A DNA stretch of 63,372 bases from Actinomycetota bacterium. Its GTDB lineage: Bacteria; Actinomycetota; Thermoleophilia; Solirubrobacterales; Solirubrobacteraceae. Under the pieces are notes generated by a model. It was not told the DNA's origin. It worked only from the letters and a program-made list of their open reading frames with translations, and made no database searches. Made by a program: the position numbers and the translations under genes. Within the stretch, counting starts at the first letter, position 1. Each line of letters opens with the position of its first letter. Below, one piece after another: positions 25,974-35,375 of this stretch. The stretch lies in the NCBI GenBank assembly GCA_005883215.1, contig VAYS01000004.1, forward strand, positions 1 to 63,372, written 5' to 3'.

Positions 25974-26336
25974 CTAGCCGACGCCAAGCGCCTCGGCGAT
26001 CGACGCGAGCACCGGCACGTGCGAGGGCTGGTTGACCGACATTCGCAGGGCCGCGTGTTCGAGATCGAGCTCGATACCGAGCAGGGGACAGCACTCGCGC
26101 TCGACCGCCACGGTGCGCGAGAGCAGCTCGCGATCGACATCGTGCGAGAAACGCGCGGTCAGGGTGCCCCCGTCATGGGCGATCTCGGTCGCCGCGCGCC
26201 CCAGCGCTCGGTAGCGCTCTCGCTGGGCCCGCGCCCCGTCGGCGTCGAGCTCGCAGCGAGGCGCCGCCGGCTCGCCCCCCGACGCGCGCTCGGGTTCTCG
26301 CCGCGATGGCGGCCCTGACGGGTCCGAGGAGCCCAC
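25974..26336 (-). CDS. Small protein with CC-x-L segment, function unknown
   Basis: About 120 residues from the GTG at 26336 (GGAG ten bases upstream). An alternative GTG at 26390 would overlap the thiolase stop (GTGA), giving translational coupling, so the start is undecided. The conserved part begins at RCELDADGARAQRERYRALG and includes VERECCPLLGIELDLE, a pattern of small actinobacterial proteins that I have seen next to metal-resistance genes. A thiol role is inference only. Confidence 0.6.
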   Translation of the reverse strand: MGSSDPSGPPSRREPERASGGEPAAPRCELDADGARAQRERYRALGRAATEIAHDGGTLTARFSHDVDRELLSRTVAVERECCPLLGIELDLEHAALRMSVNQPSHVPVLASIAEALGVG

Positions 26337-26386
26337 GACTAGGACGCTCCGGGCCGGGAGGCGGTCACCATCGCTCGTCCTCGCGC

Positions 26387-27574
26387 TCACCGCGGCGCTC
26401 GATAGACGCTCACCACCGCCGCCCCGCCGAGGCCGATGTTGTGCTGTATGCCCACCCGCGCGTCGGAGACCTGGCGGGCGTCTGCTTGGCCGCGCAGCTG
26501 CCAGGTGAGCTCCGAGCACTGGGCCAGGCCGGTCGCGCCGAGGGGGTGGCCCTTGGAGATCAGGCCCCCCGACGGGTTGACCACCCAGCGTCCCCCGTAG
26601 GTGACCGCCTGCTCGTCGACCAGGCGGTGCCCTTCTCCCTCCTCGGCCAGGCCGAGCGCCTCGTAGGTGATCAGCTCGTTGGAGGAAAAGCAGTCGTGCA
26701 GCTCGACCACCTGGGCCTCCTGGGGCCCGGTCTGGGCTTCCTCGTAGGCGCGGCGGGCGGCTTCCCGCGACATGTCATAGCCCACGATCTTGATCGGGCT
26801 GGGCTCGAAGGTGGAGCGCATGTCGGTGACCATCGCCTGGCCGGCGATCTCCACCGCCCGCTCGGCGAGCCCGCGCTCGTCCACGAACCGCTCGGAAGCG
26901 ACGATCGCGCAGGCCGAGCCGTCCGAGGTGGGCGAGCACTGCAGCTTGGTCAGGGGCTCGTGGATGACCTTGGCCGCCTTGATGTCTTCGAGCGAGTACT
27001 CGTCCTGGAACTGGGCGTAGGGGTTATTGACCGAATGGCGGTGGTTCTTCCAGCCGATCCAGGCGTAGTGGTCGGGCTCTGAGCCGTAGCGCTCCATGTG
27101 CTCGCGGCCGGCGTTGCCGAACATCTGGGGCGCCGGCGGCGCCCCCTCCCAGCCGCGGGCCTGGACCATCTGCTCGACGTGGCGGTCGATGGGATTGGTC
27201 CGGTCGGTGTACTTGACCCCCAGAGACCCCCGCTCCATCTTCTCGAAGCCCAGCGCCAACACGCAGTCGGCCAAGCCGCCGCGCACCGCCTGACGGGCCA
27301 TGTACAGGGCGGTCGAGCCGGTCGAGCAGTTGTTGTTGACGTTGACCACCGGAAGTCCGGTCAGCCCGAGCCCGTAAACCGCGCGTTGGCCCGAGGTCGA
27401 CTCGCCGTAGCAATAGCCGACAATGGCCTGCTCGACGTCGTCGTAGGTGATGCCGGCGTCCTCCAGCGCCTTGGTGCCCGACTCGAGGGCCATCCCGGGG
27501 TAGTCCCAGTCGCGCGCGCCTGGCTTCTCGAACTTGGTCATGCCGACACCGATCACGAACGTCTTCTGGCTCAT
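26387..27574 (-). CDS. SCP2-type thiolase/acetyl-CoA acetyltransferase-like
   Basis: 395 residues from an ATG at 27574 with GGAG five bases upstream. Thiolase fold: Cys nucleophile in NNCSTGSTA, a C-terminal HDCFSSNE, and [10 protein letters not shown]. This set matches lipid-transfer/SCP2-type thiolases that act on sterol or branched-chain acyl-CoA side chains, so one round of beta-oxidation is a reasonable role, with the nearby enoyl-CoA hydratase. Not a typical FadA. Soluble. Confidence 0.9.
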   Translation of the reverse strand: MSQKTFVIGVGMTKFEKPGARDWDYPGMALESGTKALEDAGITYDDVEQAIVGYCYGESTSGQRAVYGLGLTGLPVVNVNNNCSTGSTALYMARQAVRGGLADCVLALGFEKMERGSLGVKYTDRTNPIDRHVEQMVQARGWEGAPPAPQMFGNAGREHMERYGSEPDHYAWIGWKNHRHSVNNPYAQFQDEYSLEDIKAAKVIHEPLTKLQCSPTSDGSACAIVASERFVDERGLAERAVEIAGQAMVTDMRSTFEPSPIKIVGYDMSREAARRAYEEAQTGPQEAQVVELHDCFSSNELITYEALGLAEEGEGHRLVDEQAVTYGGRWVVNPSGGLISKGHPLGATGLAQCSELTWQLRGQADARQVSDARVGIQHNIGLGGAAVVSVYRAPR

Positions 27575-27704
27575 GCCCGCTCCTGGATTGTGGTCCCCAC
27601 AGCAAAGCACGCCAGCGTCGGCGATCGCTCTCAAGCGTGCCCTGGGCGCGCCCGGGCGGGGCGCTAACCTGGGGCGCCCCCGGACCCGACCAGGAGGCGC
27701 GCAC

Positions 27705-27902
27705 GTGAACGCTCGAATGATCGGTCGATGGCTCGCCGTCGGCGCCGTGGGGCTGGCCTTCGGCGCCAGCCCGGCGATCTCGACCGCGGCCACCAAGCAC
27801 CGGACGACGCACCACAAGAAAAAGAAGAAGAAGCGCAGGCACAAGCGGCCCTCCGGCTCGCCGACCTACGGCGGCCCCACCTACGGCGGGCCCACCTACT
27901 AG
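27705..27902 (+). CDS. Small secreted poly-basic protein
   Basis: 65 residues from a GTG at 27705 with GGAGG seven bases upstream, which supports a real gene. Signal peptide (about 1-27), then an extreme basic stretch ([14 protein letters not shown]) and a C-terminal repeat [12 protein letters not shown]. The mature peptide of about 38 residues has a very high positive charge. It could bind nucleic acid or anionic cell wall polymer outside the cell, but no family is recognised. A terminator-like hairpin follows. Confidence 0.6.
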   Translation: MNARMIGRWLAVGAVGLAFGASPAISTAATKHRTTHHKKKKKKRRHKRPSGSPTYGGPTYGGPTY

Positions 27903-27992
27903 CTGCGCCGGCGTCGGCGCCCGCGCCCGCCCGGGCTCGGCGTCCCACCCCGGCCCGACCCCGGGGCGGGGGCGATGTAATCAACCGGACAG

Positions 27993-28021
27993 GCCCGCCG
28001 ACCCGGGCGGTCGGGGCTTTT
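27993..28021 (+). terminator. Intrinsic terminator downstream of the small basic gene
   Basis: CCGACC at 27998-28003 pairs with GGTCGG at 28009-28014; the stem extends with GCCC/GGGC and ends in TTTT (28018-28021). It lies about 90 bases after the stop, in a 248-base convergent gap that contains no other feature. Confidence 0.6.
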
Positions 28022-28150
28022 GGTCTGGGCCCGGGGCGGGAACCAATTAGGTGGGAGGCGCCGTAGTCGTCCCGGGCGCCTCACCAGGGCGGGGTGGTCC
28101 GCCCCCATAGGCCGCCCCGCCTGCTTTACCGCCGGCGGCGACCGCCTGCT

Positions 28151-28837
28151 CTAGCCGCACGCGGCGCGCTCGGCGCGGCCCGCGGCGCCAAGCCGGCCCC
28201 GCAGAGCTCGCACGCGGGTCGCTTGGCGGCGGCGCTTGCGCCTCAGGCGTCGGCGCTGAGCCGGGGTGTGGGCGCGCCGCCGTCGCAGCGCGCGCAGGGT
28301 GCGCTGGGCGCGCGACAGCGCCCGCGCGGCGGCGGCCCGGCGCCGGCGGGCGGCCGGGCAGGTCAGCGTGATCTTGATCGCGGTGTCGCCGTCGGCCGCG
28401 TACAGGCGGTTGCTGCCCTCCTCCTCGACGTACTCGCACAGCGCCGCCGTGCCCGGATCGCTCGCCCGCGCCGTGCCGTGGAAGGTCCCGGTAAACGGCG
28501 CGGTCGCCGGACTGGGCAGGGCCAGCCGCTGATCGATGACCACCGGCCCCCTGGCGCGGGCAAAGGTGGACGGGCAGTCCGGCGGGGACAGCCTTACCCG
28601 CAGCCGCACCGGGGCGAGCGCCTCCTGAAAGGCGCCGCCGTCGGCGGCCACGGTCACATCGACGCCGAACGGCGGACCGGCCAGCGCGGTGGCCGGAGCC
28701 GACGTGCTCAGGCGCACGAGCTCGTCCTGGGCGCGCGCCCCCGGAGCCGCCCCCAGGGCGGCCGCGGCGACCAGTGCGGCCATCCACCGGGCGGTCCGAA
28801 CCCGACCTGGACGCCGCCGCCGGCGGGCCGAGCTCAT
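28151..28837 (-). CDS. Secreted protein with Arg/Ala-rich helical C-terminus
   Basis: 228 residues. Basic N-region and signal peptide (cut after GARAQ), a beta-rich domain (DELVRLSTSAPATA, VRLRVRLSPPDCPSTF; one Cys pair), then from about residue 160 a long Arg/Ala-rich helix with repeated RRRR groups. The start ATG overlaps the stop of the phosphoesterase gene upstream (ATGA), so both are made together. Function unknown; the helix may bind nucleic acid or polyanionic wall material. Confidence 0.65.
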   Translation of the reverse strand: MSSARRRRRPGRVRTARWMAALVAAAALGAAPGARAQDELVRLSTSAPATALAGPPFGVDVTVAADGGAFQEALAPVRLRVRLSPPDCPSTFARARGPVVIDQRLALPSPATAPFTGTFHGTARASDPGTAALCEYVEEEGSNRLYAADGDTAIKITLTCPAARRRRAAAARALSRAQRTLRALRRRRAHTPAQRRRLRRKRRRQATRVRALRGRLGAAGRAERAACG

Positions 28838-30420
28838 CCTTGGCCCGGGGCGGGACCGGCGCCGGAGGAGCCCCCCCGCCGGTGCGGGGACCGGCGGCCG
28901 GGGCCGTGGCCGGCGGGGTGGCGGCGATCGCCGTGGCGCTTGGCCGCCAGGACCCGGTGGGGCTGACGGAATAGGTCCGAGGCCCGGGCCGGCTGGTACT
29001 GAAAGCCCAGTCGCTCCAGATAGCCCGAGTGCACCATGTCCATGAGGTCGTGCTCGCGGGGTCGCGCGGCGGCGGCGCTGGCGCTCGAGCTCGTGCTGCA
29101 CGCGGCGCTCATGACCTCCGGCGGGCTGGGGAGGCGCAGCGGGTCGAGGCGCGGCGCGGAGACGAAGTCAAACGAGCGACCGATGTTGCGGGCGTAGGCC
29201 ACACGCCGGTTGAGCGCCGGCACGGCAAAGCGGTAGCAGATGAGCTTGAGGATCGACTCGAAGCCGTAGATCGTGTGGTCGACGTGTCCTCGGCGCGCGT
29301 AGGGCGAGATGACCAGCGTGGGGATGCGAAACCCCATTTGGCCGTAGTCCTGGTTGAGGTCCGCGGCCGAGCGCATGTCGGGCACCCGCGGCGGCGCCAC
29401 GTGGTCGAAGAAGCCGCCCCACTCGTCGTAGGTGATGAACAGTGCTCCCCGCCTGAACTGGGGCGAGGCCATGAACGCGTGGACCACGTCGGACATGAAC
29501 GCCTGGCCGGCGCGCACGTCGCCGTGCGGATGCTCGTCGGCGGAGATGCCGGGTCCCTCGCCCTCGCTGCCCCCGAAGTTGGGATCGACGAACGACACCG
29601 CCGGCAGCGTCCCCGCGGCGCACGCCTGGTAGTAGTCGGACACTGGGCTTGACCGCTGCAGGCCGGGGGTGCCCCACAGCGCCGCCACCGGCACGTCGGA
29701 GTAGTAGTAGCGGTTGCTCACGCCGGCCTTGGTCAGCGCGGCGAAGATCGTGTTGTCTGGGAAGCCGGTGGGGGTCGAGGTCTGGGGCGGGAGGTTGTTG
29801 TCGCGTTGGCCGTAGGACTCGCCCGCGTGCATGTATTCGCGGTTGGGCAGGGTTGAGCCCATCAGCGAGCAGTGGAAGCGGTCATAGACCGTCGTCGCCT
29901 TCGCCGCGTCCTGGATGAACCCCAGATCGCCCTCCTTGTAATAGGAGATCGCGAATACGTCGTTGGATCCCGAGCGCAGGAACCCGTCGCACAGCCCACC
30001 GTCGAGCTGGGTGCGCCCGCCGTTCCAGGAGTGGTCGGGGTCGGGGTGCGCGCACCCCTGCCAGTCGGGGGCCAGCGGACGGGTGGCGAAGACCTTGCCG
30101 GAGCGGTCGGCGAAGGTCAGCCCTGCCTGGCGACCGTCGGCCCCGGGCAGCCAGCCCAGATAGTGGTCAAAGGAGCGGTTCTCCATCATCAGCACCACGA
30201 TCGTGTCGAGAGGCAGGTTGCGCGGCGAGGGCAGCTCCACCCGCCGCTGACCTCGCGCCGCCTCGGCGACCAGCACGTCGGGCCCCAGCACGCTGCCCAT
30301 GCCCGCGGCCAGGCCGGCCGCCATCGCGGAGCGGGCCAGGAAGTCGCGGCGGCGCAGGTACTCCTCCGGCGCCTCGAACTCCAGGCGCTCGGCGTAGTGA
30401 GGGTCGCGCAGGTCCGACAC
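28834..30420 (-). CDS. Tat-exported phosphoesterase (phospholipase C family)
   Basis: 528 residues from a GTG at 30420, chosen because it begins just before a clean export sequence. Tat signal RRDFLARSAMAAGLAAG, then VVLMMENRSFDHYLGWLPG, the family hallmark. Also DEHPHGDVRAGQAFM, TYDEWGGFFDHV and [15 protein letters not shown]. It is homologous to the gene at 16374 but with Tat instead of Sec export. Likely releases phosphate or headgroups from lipids outside the cell. The Ser/Ala and His-rich tail is low complexity. Coupled to the next gene by a 4-base overlap. Confidence 0.92.
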   Translation of the reverse strand: MSDLRDPHYAERLEFEAPEEYLRRRDFLARSAMAAGLAAGMGSVLGPDVLVAEAARGQRRVELPSPRNLPLDTIVVLMMENRSFDHYLGWLPGADGRQAGLTFADRSGKVFATRPLAPDWQGCAHPDPDHSWNGGRTQLDGGLCDGFLRSGSNDVFAISYYKEGDLGFIQDAAKATTVYDRFHCSLMGSTLPNREYMHAGESYGQRDNNLPPQTSTPTGFPDNTIFAALTKAGVSNRYYYSDVPVAALWGTPGLQRSSPVSDYYQACAAGTLPAVSFVDPNFGGSEGEGPGISADEHPHGDVRAGQAFMSDVVHAFMASPQFRRGALFITYDEWGGFFDHVAPPRVPDMRSAADLNQDYGQMGFRIPTLVISPYARRGHVDHTIYGFESILKLICYRFAVPALNRRVAYARNIGRSFDFVSAPRLDPLRLPSPPEVMSAACSTSSSASAAAARPREHDLMDMVHSGYLERLGFQYQPARASDLFRQPHRVLAAKRHGDRRHPAGHGPGRRSPHRRGGSSGAGPAPGQG

Positions 30421-30566
30421 GTCCGGCGAGGCTAGCGCTCGGTTCCGGCGCGCGCGTAAGCCCGATGTGAACGCCTCACACGCGGCGCTAACACGGCTTA
30501 GCCCAATCGACGCCTGCCTTCGCGAGCGGTGGGGGATAACAGCGAGGACCAAGGGAGGTAGGTTTG

Positions 30567-30932
30567 ATGCGCAGGCAACTCGCAATCGCGCTGTCCGGCG
30601 CCGTGGTCGCCGTGACCGCGCTCGGGCTCACCGCCGGCGTCGCCGGCGCCCACCACCACCTGGCCCGCAGCCTGGCCGTGGCCCAGTGCCGCGCCGAGCG
30701 CAGCGCCATCGGCCCGGCCGCGTTCCGGGCCAAGTACGGCGTGCCGCACGCCTTCGCGCGCTGCGTGCGCGCGCACCGGCCGGCCAATCGCGCCGCGGCG
30801 CAGCAGTGTCGCGACGAACGCCGAGCGATCGGCCCGGCGGCGTTCCGGGCCAAGTACGGCGTCCCGCACGCCTTCCGGCGCTGCGTGCAGGCCAAGGGGG
30901 GCGTCGTCTCACCCGGCGGGGAGGAGAGCTAG
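30567..30932 (+). CDS. Secreted protein with duplicated CRAER...FRAKYG...RCV repeat
   Basis: 121 residues. ATG at 30567 preceded by GGGAGG; a TTG lies just before. Signal peptide to about residue 28 (AGAHHH), then two near-identical copies of about 37 residues: CRAERSAIGPAAFRAKYG...HAFARCV and CRDERRAIGPAAFRAKYG...HAFRRCV. Two cysteines in each copy imply one disulfide per repeat. I associate this repeat with secreted proteins of Thermoleophilia. Role unknown. Short Gly/Ser tail. Confidence 0.8.
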   Translation: MRRQLAIALSGAVVAVTALGLTAGVAGAHHHLARSLAVAQCRAERSAIGPAAFRAKYGVPHAFARCVRAHRPANRAAAQQCRDERRAIGPAAFRAKYGVPHAFRRCVQAKGGVVSPGGEES

Positions 30933-31010
30933 GCCGATCCGGCCAGAGCGCGTGGCGCGGCCGGGGCGAAGGCGAGTCCGGCCGCGCGGCGCGCGCCGTA
31001 GACTCCCCGC

Positions 31011-31976
31011 GTGCCCTCCGGCTCGGTGGACCGCCTGACGGGCGCGGCGCGACGCCCGCGCCGGCGCGGGGCCTCGCGCTTCGCGCCCGAGCCCCCCACC
31101 GAGCTTCCGCCCGGACGCCTGGTGCACGTGGGAGGCCGAGGCGAGTTCTTCGTGCGCGACACGGGTCGGGGCTCGCCCACCGTGCTGCTCCTGCACGGCT
31201 GGACCGCCTCGGCCGATCTGAACTGGTTTGCTCAGTACGCGACGCTGGCCGAGGCGGGCTACCGCGTGCTGGCCCTCGATCACCGGGGCCACGGCCGCGG
31301 GCTGCGCTCCGCCGACCCGTTTCGACTCAGCCTGTGCGCCGAGGACGCGGCGGCGGTGGTCCGCGAGCTCGGGGTCGACCCGGTGCTCGCGGTGGGGTAT
31401 TCGATGGGCGGGCCGATCACTCAGCTCTTGGCGCGCGATCACGGCGATCTGGTGGGAGGAATCGTGCTCTGCGCCACCTCGCGCGAATGGCGCAACCCGC
31501 GTATGACGCTGCTGTGGCGCGGCATGGGGCTGCTGCGCCTGATCCTGGGGCTGTTCCCCAACGCCGCCTGGCGGGCGGGGCTGCGCGCGCTGGGCCTGCC
31601 CGACGACCGGACCACCAGCTGGGTGGCCTCCGAGCTCAGCCGGGGCAGTGCCCGCGACATCGCCGAGGCCGGACGCGAGCTCGGCCGCTTCGACAGCCGC
31701 CCCTGGATCGGCGCCCTCGGCGTCCCCGCCGCGGTGATCGTCACCACCCGCGACACCGGCGTGCCGCCCTCCAAGCAGCGGGCCCTGGCCCAAGCGCTAG
31801 GGGGGCCGGTCGTCGAGGTGGCGGGCGACCACATGGCGGTGAGCACCCGGGCCGCCGAGTTCAACCGCGCCCTGCTCGGGGCCCTGAGCGCCGTGGGCAC
31901 AGGCGAGGCGTCGGGCAACGGCCACCGCCCCGACGCCGCGCCGCTGACCGACGCCGGCCCGGCGCCCGAGCGCTGA
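31011..31976 (+). CDS. Alpha/beta hydrolase
   Basis: 321 residues from a GTG at 31011. LLLHGWTASADLNW (oxyanion), ALDHRGHGRG, the Ser elbow GYSMGG, TTRDTGVP (acid) and AGDHMAV (His) give the full catalytic set of a serine esterase/peptidase-type fold. The N-terminal 30 residues are Arg-rich and lack a clear membrane segment; the C-terminal 35 are Pro/Ala-rich. Convergent with the lipoprotein gene at 31992. Confidence 0.9.
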   Translation: MPSGSVDRLTGAARRPRRRGASRFAPEPPTELPPGRLVHVGGRGEFFVRDTGRGSPTVLLLHGWTASADLNWFAQYATLAEAGYRVLALDHRGHGRGLRSADPFRLSLCAEDAAAVVRELGVDPVLAVGYSMGGPITQLLARDHGDLVGGIVLCATSREWRNPRMTLLWRGMGLLRLILGLFPNAAWRAGLRALGLPDDRTTSWVASELSRGSARDIAEAGRELGRFDSRPWIGALGVPAAVIVTTRDTGVPPSKQRALAQALGGPVVEVAGDHMAVSTRAAEFNRALLGALSAVGTGEASGNGHRPDAAPLTDAGPAPER

Positions 31977-31991
31977 CCGGGCGCCGGGGCG

Positions 31992-32396
31992 CTAACCCGA
32001 CTCGCCGGTGTGGGTGATGCGGGCCAGGTGCACCGCCGCTGACCCCAGCCCGCACTCGTGCAGACGGGCCTTGGCGTCGGCCACGAGCTGAGAGATCGGC
32101 TCGGACTGATAGCGCCAGTACCGGTTGTGCGCGTAGATCCGGGCGAGCGGCTCGGTGCGGGCGGTGGCGTCGGCCACGAGGGTCTCCAGCTCGTGGCGAG
32201 CCGACCCGGTCCCGGCCTGGCCTCGGGCCCGCACCTGGTAGGCCTCCCCGCAGTCGGCGGAGATCGCGGTCAGCGACTCATCCAGGCGTTGAGCCTCGGA
32301 TACCGGGGCCTCTATCGCCCGCGAACCCTGGCACCCCGACGCGGCGGTCGCGGCCGCCAGCGCCGCCGCTATTCCCGCGAGCTTCGGCGATCGCAT
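31992..32396 (-). CDS. Lipoprotein ending the antiporter operon
   Basis: 134 residues. Lipobox ASGC at Cys22, a helical mature part (SEAQRLDESLTAISADCGEA; ATARTEPLARIYAHNRYW). The ATG overlaps the stop of the MrpD-like gene by one base (TGATG), so it is translated from the antiporter mRNA. No family is recognised; a regulator or assembly factor for the transporter on the outer face of the membrane is possible. Confidence 0.7.
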   Translation of the reverse strand: MRSPKLAGIAAALAAATAASGCQGSRAIEAPVSEAQRLDESLTAISADCGEAYQVRARGQAGTGSARHELETLVADATARTEPLARIYAHNRYWRYQSEPISQLVADAKARLHECGLGSAAVHLARITHTGESG

Positions 32397-34255
32397 CACG
32401 TGAGCTCGGCCAGCGAGATGCCGCCGATCACCGCCAAACCGGTCGTCCACCACGCGACGTAGTCGCCCACGTGACCACTGTGCAGCCCGCGCAGAAGTCC
32501 CAGCGCCCGGCCCGAGGCGGCCACGGCGGCCTCGGGTAGGCGCGCGCGCAAGCCCTCGCCGAACAGGGCCAGCGCCGCCAGCCCCAGCGCCCCCGCGGTG
32601 GCGCCGGCCGCGTAGAGGAAGTCGTGCGGCGCCAGGTGCCCGGTGGCGACGGGGGCAAAGCGCGCCGGCAGCCCGTGCAGGGCCCAACCCAGGTACGCCC
32701 GGTGGTCGGTGAAGTGCCCGGCGGCCCGCTCGATCCCCGGAATCGCGCCGGGAATCAGCCCGATCGCCAGCGCGGCGGCGAGCAGGACGGCGGGCACCAC
32801 GAGCATCACCGCCGGCGTGCGGTCGTGGGCCACGAGCATCTCGGGCTCCTCCTCGCGTGCCGCGGCCGATGTCGTCTCGATCGACGCGGCGCTGGGCGCG
32901 CGCGGCGCCGCGGCTCCCCAGCCCAGGAACACCCGGCCGGCGACGCGGAGTACCGCCCCGGCGGTTACGGCGCAGACGACCGCCGACAGCGTCGGCAGCC
33001 ACGAGTAGTGCTCGTGCAGAGCACCGGCGTCAAACAGCGACTTGCCAAAGAAGGTGCTGGTCATGGGCAGCACGCCCAGGAGCAGCGCGCCCACGGCAAA
33101 CAGCGCCCCGGCCAGCGGGACCTCTCGACCCTTCCCGCGCAGGTCGTACTCGTCGATGTCGGCGAAGCGGTGGAGCAGAACGCCGGCGGACATGAACAGC
33201 GCCGCCTTGGTCAGGCCGTGCCCGACCACGTAGGCGGCGACGCCGCCGGCGGCGCCGGCGTCGAGCAGACCCACCCCGCAGATGAACACGCCCACGTGGC
33301 TCACCGTGGAGAAGGCCAGCAACCGCTTGATATGTCGCTGGGCAAAGCACATCACCGCCCCCAGCAGCGCGGTCACCGCCCCTATCCCCACCAGGATCGC
33401 GCGCAGCTGCCCGGTGTGGGCGGAGAGCGGACCGGCGAACATCGTCCAGTACAGGCGGGCCACGGCGTAGACGCCGAGCTCCACCATCACCCCCGAGAAC
33501 AGCACGCACACCGGGGTGGGCGCGACTGCGTGGGCGTCGGCGAGCCAGAAGTGCAGCGGAACGGCGGCCGCCTTGGTGAGAAAGCCCAGGAACAGCAGCA
33601 CCATCGCCACCACCACCAGCGCGTCGGGCCGGTGACCGTCCAGGGCGGCACCGATCTGGGCCATGTTCAGCGCCCCGGTGCGGGCGTAGATCATGGCGAT
33701 GGCGACGAAGATCCCGTAGCCGGCGACGCTGTTGACGATGGCGAAGTTGATCGCCCCCTGGATCGGACCGCGCTCCTCGATCTTGTACGCGGTCAGTCCG
33801 TAGGCCACCGCGCTCATCAACTCGAAGAACACGGCCAGGTTGAACAGGTCCCCGGTGAGCGCGAACCCGGTCATGGCGGCCAGGAACACGAGCAGGAGCG
33901 CGTGGAACATGCCGTGGACGTCGTCGAAGTAGCGCCACGAATAGACGAGCGCCGCCAGCACCAGGACCCCGGCCAGGGTGGCCAGCCCGGCCCCGACCGG
34001 GTCGATGGCCAGCGAGATCCCAACCGCGACCCCGTGGCGCGGGCGCCACCCACCCATCCAGTAGACGCTCGGGTGCTCGGCGCTTCGCACGAGCAGGATC
34101 GCGCACAGCGCCGCGCCGCCGCCGGCGGCGGCGCTGGCCAGCACGTCGTCGATCAGGCGCGGCAGCAGCCAGCCGACGGTCACGATGAAGGCGGCGCCGA
34201 CCAGCGGGATGGCCACCGGCAGGGCGGTGATGTGCGAGCTGCCCAGGACCGCCAC
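32396..34255 (-). CDS. mrpD: Antiporter subunit D (MrpD/NuoL-like proton channel)
   Basis: 619 residues, about 14-16 membrane segments, from a GTG at 34255. It is related to complex I NuoL/M/N. Key family elements: the transmembrane Glu in FFELMS, the Lys in [17 protein letters not shown], and [11 protein letters not shown] with the second Lys. It is the only large antiporter-like subunit in the operon. Long acidic loop (about 465-485) and extra hydrophobic C-terminal part. Five bases after mrpC. Drives cation/proton exchange with the other subunits. Confidence 0.9.
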   Translation of the reverse strand: MAVLGSSHITALPVAIPLVGAAFIVTVGWLLPRLIDDVLASAAAGGGAALCAILLVRSAEHPSVYWMGGWRPRHGVAVGISLAIDPVGAGLATLAGVLVLAALVYSWRYFDDVHGMFHALLLVFLAAMTGFALTGDLFNLAVFFELMSAVAYGLTAYKIEERGPIQGAINFAIVNSVAGYGIFVAIAMIYARTGALNMAQIGAALDGHRPDALVVVAMVLLFLGFLTKAAAVPLHFWLADAHAVAPTPVCVLFSGVMVELGVYAVARLYWTMFAGPLSAHTGQLRAILVGIGAVTALLGAVMCFAQRHIKRLLAFSTVSHVGVFICGVGLLDAGAAGGVAAYVVGHGLTKAALFMSAGVLLHRFADIDEYDLRGKGREVPLAGALFAVGALLLGVLPMTSTFFGKSLFDAGALHEHYSWLPTLSAVVCAVTAGAVLRVAGRVFLGWGAAAPRAPSAASIETTSAAAREEEPEMLVAHDRTPAVMLVVPAVLLAAALAIGLIPGAIPGIERAAGHFTDHRAYLGWALHGLPARFAPVATGHLAPHDFLYAAGATAGALGLAALALFGEGLRARLPEAAVAASGRALGLLRGLHSGHVGDYVAWWTTGLAVIGGISLAELT

Positions 34256-34260
34256 CGTCG

Positions 34261-34605
34261 CTACCCCCGCATGATTCGCATCTCGTCGGGATCCACGCTG
34301 CCGTAGCGCTTGTGGCCCTGCACGGCGAGCGCCAGCAGCAGGGCGAACAGGGTGGCCTCGACCACCACGTCGACCAGGGCCAGCGCGTGCACCACCGGGT
34401 CCACGGTGCGCGCCACCTGCGGGATGTCAGCGAGGATCGGGGCCTGGGCGCCGGTGCGGTAGCCGACCCCGAGCAGCACCAGGTAGGTCGAGGACTGCAC
34501 CACCGAGAGCGAGGCAATCGTGATCACCAGGTTCCGGCTGCGCACGATCCCGAACAGGCCGATCACGAACAGCCAGGCGGCGATCGCGTAAGGCAAGAAG
34601 CTCAC
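34261..34605 (-). CDS. mrpC: Antiporter subunit C (MrpC/NuoK-like)
   Basis: 114 residues with three membrane helices. I chose the GTG at 34605 because it overlaps the mrpB stop as GTGA; a longer frame exists upstream but lacks support. Segment [20 protein letters not shown] is the NuoK/MnhC pattern, and the helix [20 protein letters not shown] carries the usual Glu. Central module linking the small subunits to MrpD. Confidence 0.9.
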   Translation of the reverse strand: MSFLPYAIAAWLFVIGLFGIVRSRNLVITIASLSVVQSSTYLVLLGVGYRTGAQAPILADIPQVARTVDPVVHALALVDVVVEATLFALLLALAVQGHKRYGSVDPDEMRIMRG

Positions 34606-35375
34606 GATCCACCCCCCGACGAGCGCCCGGGCCCGTGCAGCATGGCCTGATCCAGCAGCTCGGTCCACACCAGCAGGAACGCGCCGGCGACCTCGAGGCC
34701 GACGGCGATGCTGCTCAGGGGCATGGTCCCACCCGAGAGCAGGTGGCCAGCCAGCCCCATGGGCAGGAAGTTGTGAAAGAACACGCCCGAGAAGACCAGG
34801 CCGCCCAGGCCGATCAGCGCGTAGCCGGCGGCGCCGAACGCCTCGCCGGCCTCGACCAGGTGCTCGGTGGCGATCATCTTGAAGGCCAGCACGCGGCCGG
34901 CCAGGAAGGCCATCAGCGGCGCGGTGGCCAAGATCACGCCGCCCTGAAAGCCGCCGCCCGGGGTCAGCTGGCCGTGGGTGACGATGTAGGCGCCGAGCAC
35001 GATCAGGGGGGAGATCAGACCGATCGAAAGGGCGCGCAGCGCCGGGCTGGCCCCGGCGAACCGGCGTTCATCGGCGGCCGCGGCCCGGGGCGGCTGGCGC
35101 TCGCCCCGGGTGGGGCGCAGGAGCACCGCCACCCCCACGGCCGACCCGAAGAGCAGGAACTCCTCGCCCAGCGTGTCGAAGGCCCGGTAGTCGAAGTTGA
35201 CCGCGGTCACCAGGTCGGTTGCGTGGCGTTCGCTGAGACCAACCCCGTTGACGATCAGGCCGTAGGCGGCGTGGTAGTCGCCGAAGGCGGGCAGGCCGGC
35301 CAGGCCGACCACCAACACCGCGGCGGCGCCGACGCCGGCCACCGCGAACAGGCCCAGGCGCCCACGCCGGCTCAC
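34602..35375 (-). CDS. mrpB: Antiporter subunit B fused to an MbhE/MrpA-tail domain
   Basis: 257 residues from a GTG at 35375 that overlaps the previous stop (GTGA). Residues about 1-90 match the end of MrpA, equivalent to MbhE (ATDLVTAVNFDYRAFDTLGE). Residues about 110-245 are the MnhB domain (LIVLGAYIVTHGQLTPGGGF, then GGVILATAPLMAFLAGR). This is a fusion of two subunits that are separate or part of MrpA in other Mrp complexes. About six membrane helices. Confidence 0.88.
   Translation of the reverse strand: MSRRGRLGLFAVAGVGAAAVLVVGLAGLPAFGDYHAAYGLIVNGVGLSERHATDLVTAVNFDYRAFDTLGEEFLLFGSAVGVAVLLRPTRGERQPPRAAAADERRFAGASPALRALSIGLISPLIVLGAYIVTHGQLTPGGGFQGGVILATAPLMAFLAGRVLAFKMIATEHLVEAGEAFGAAGYALIGLGGLVFSGVFFHNFLPMGLAGHLLSGGTMPLSSIAVGLEVAGAFLLVWTELLDQAMLHGPGRSSGGGS

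Noticed and set aside
30467..30472. GTTCAC half-site (minus strand) before the Tat phosphoesterase
   Set aside because: Only one PHO-box unit; the adjacent 11-base units do not match and no -10 is at the right distance.
32624..34306. 560-residue rightward frame opposite mrpD
   Set aside because: Antisense shadow, rich in Gln, His, Arg and Gly, with no motif; mrpD itself has clear family residues.
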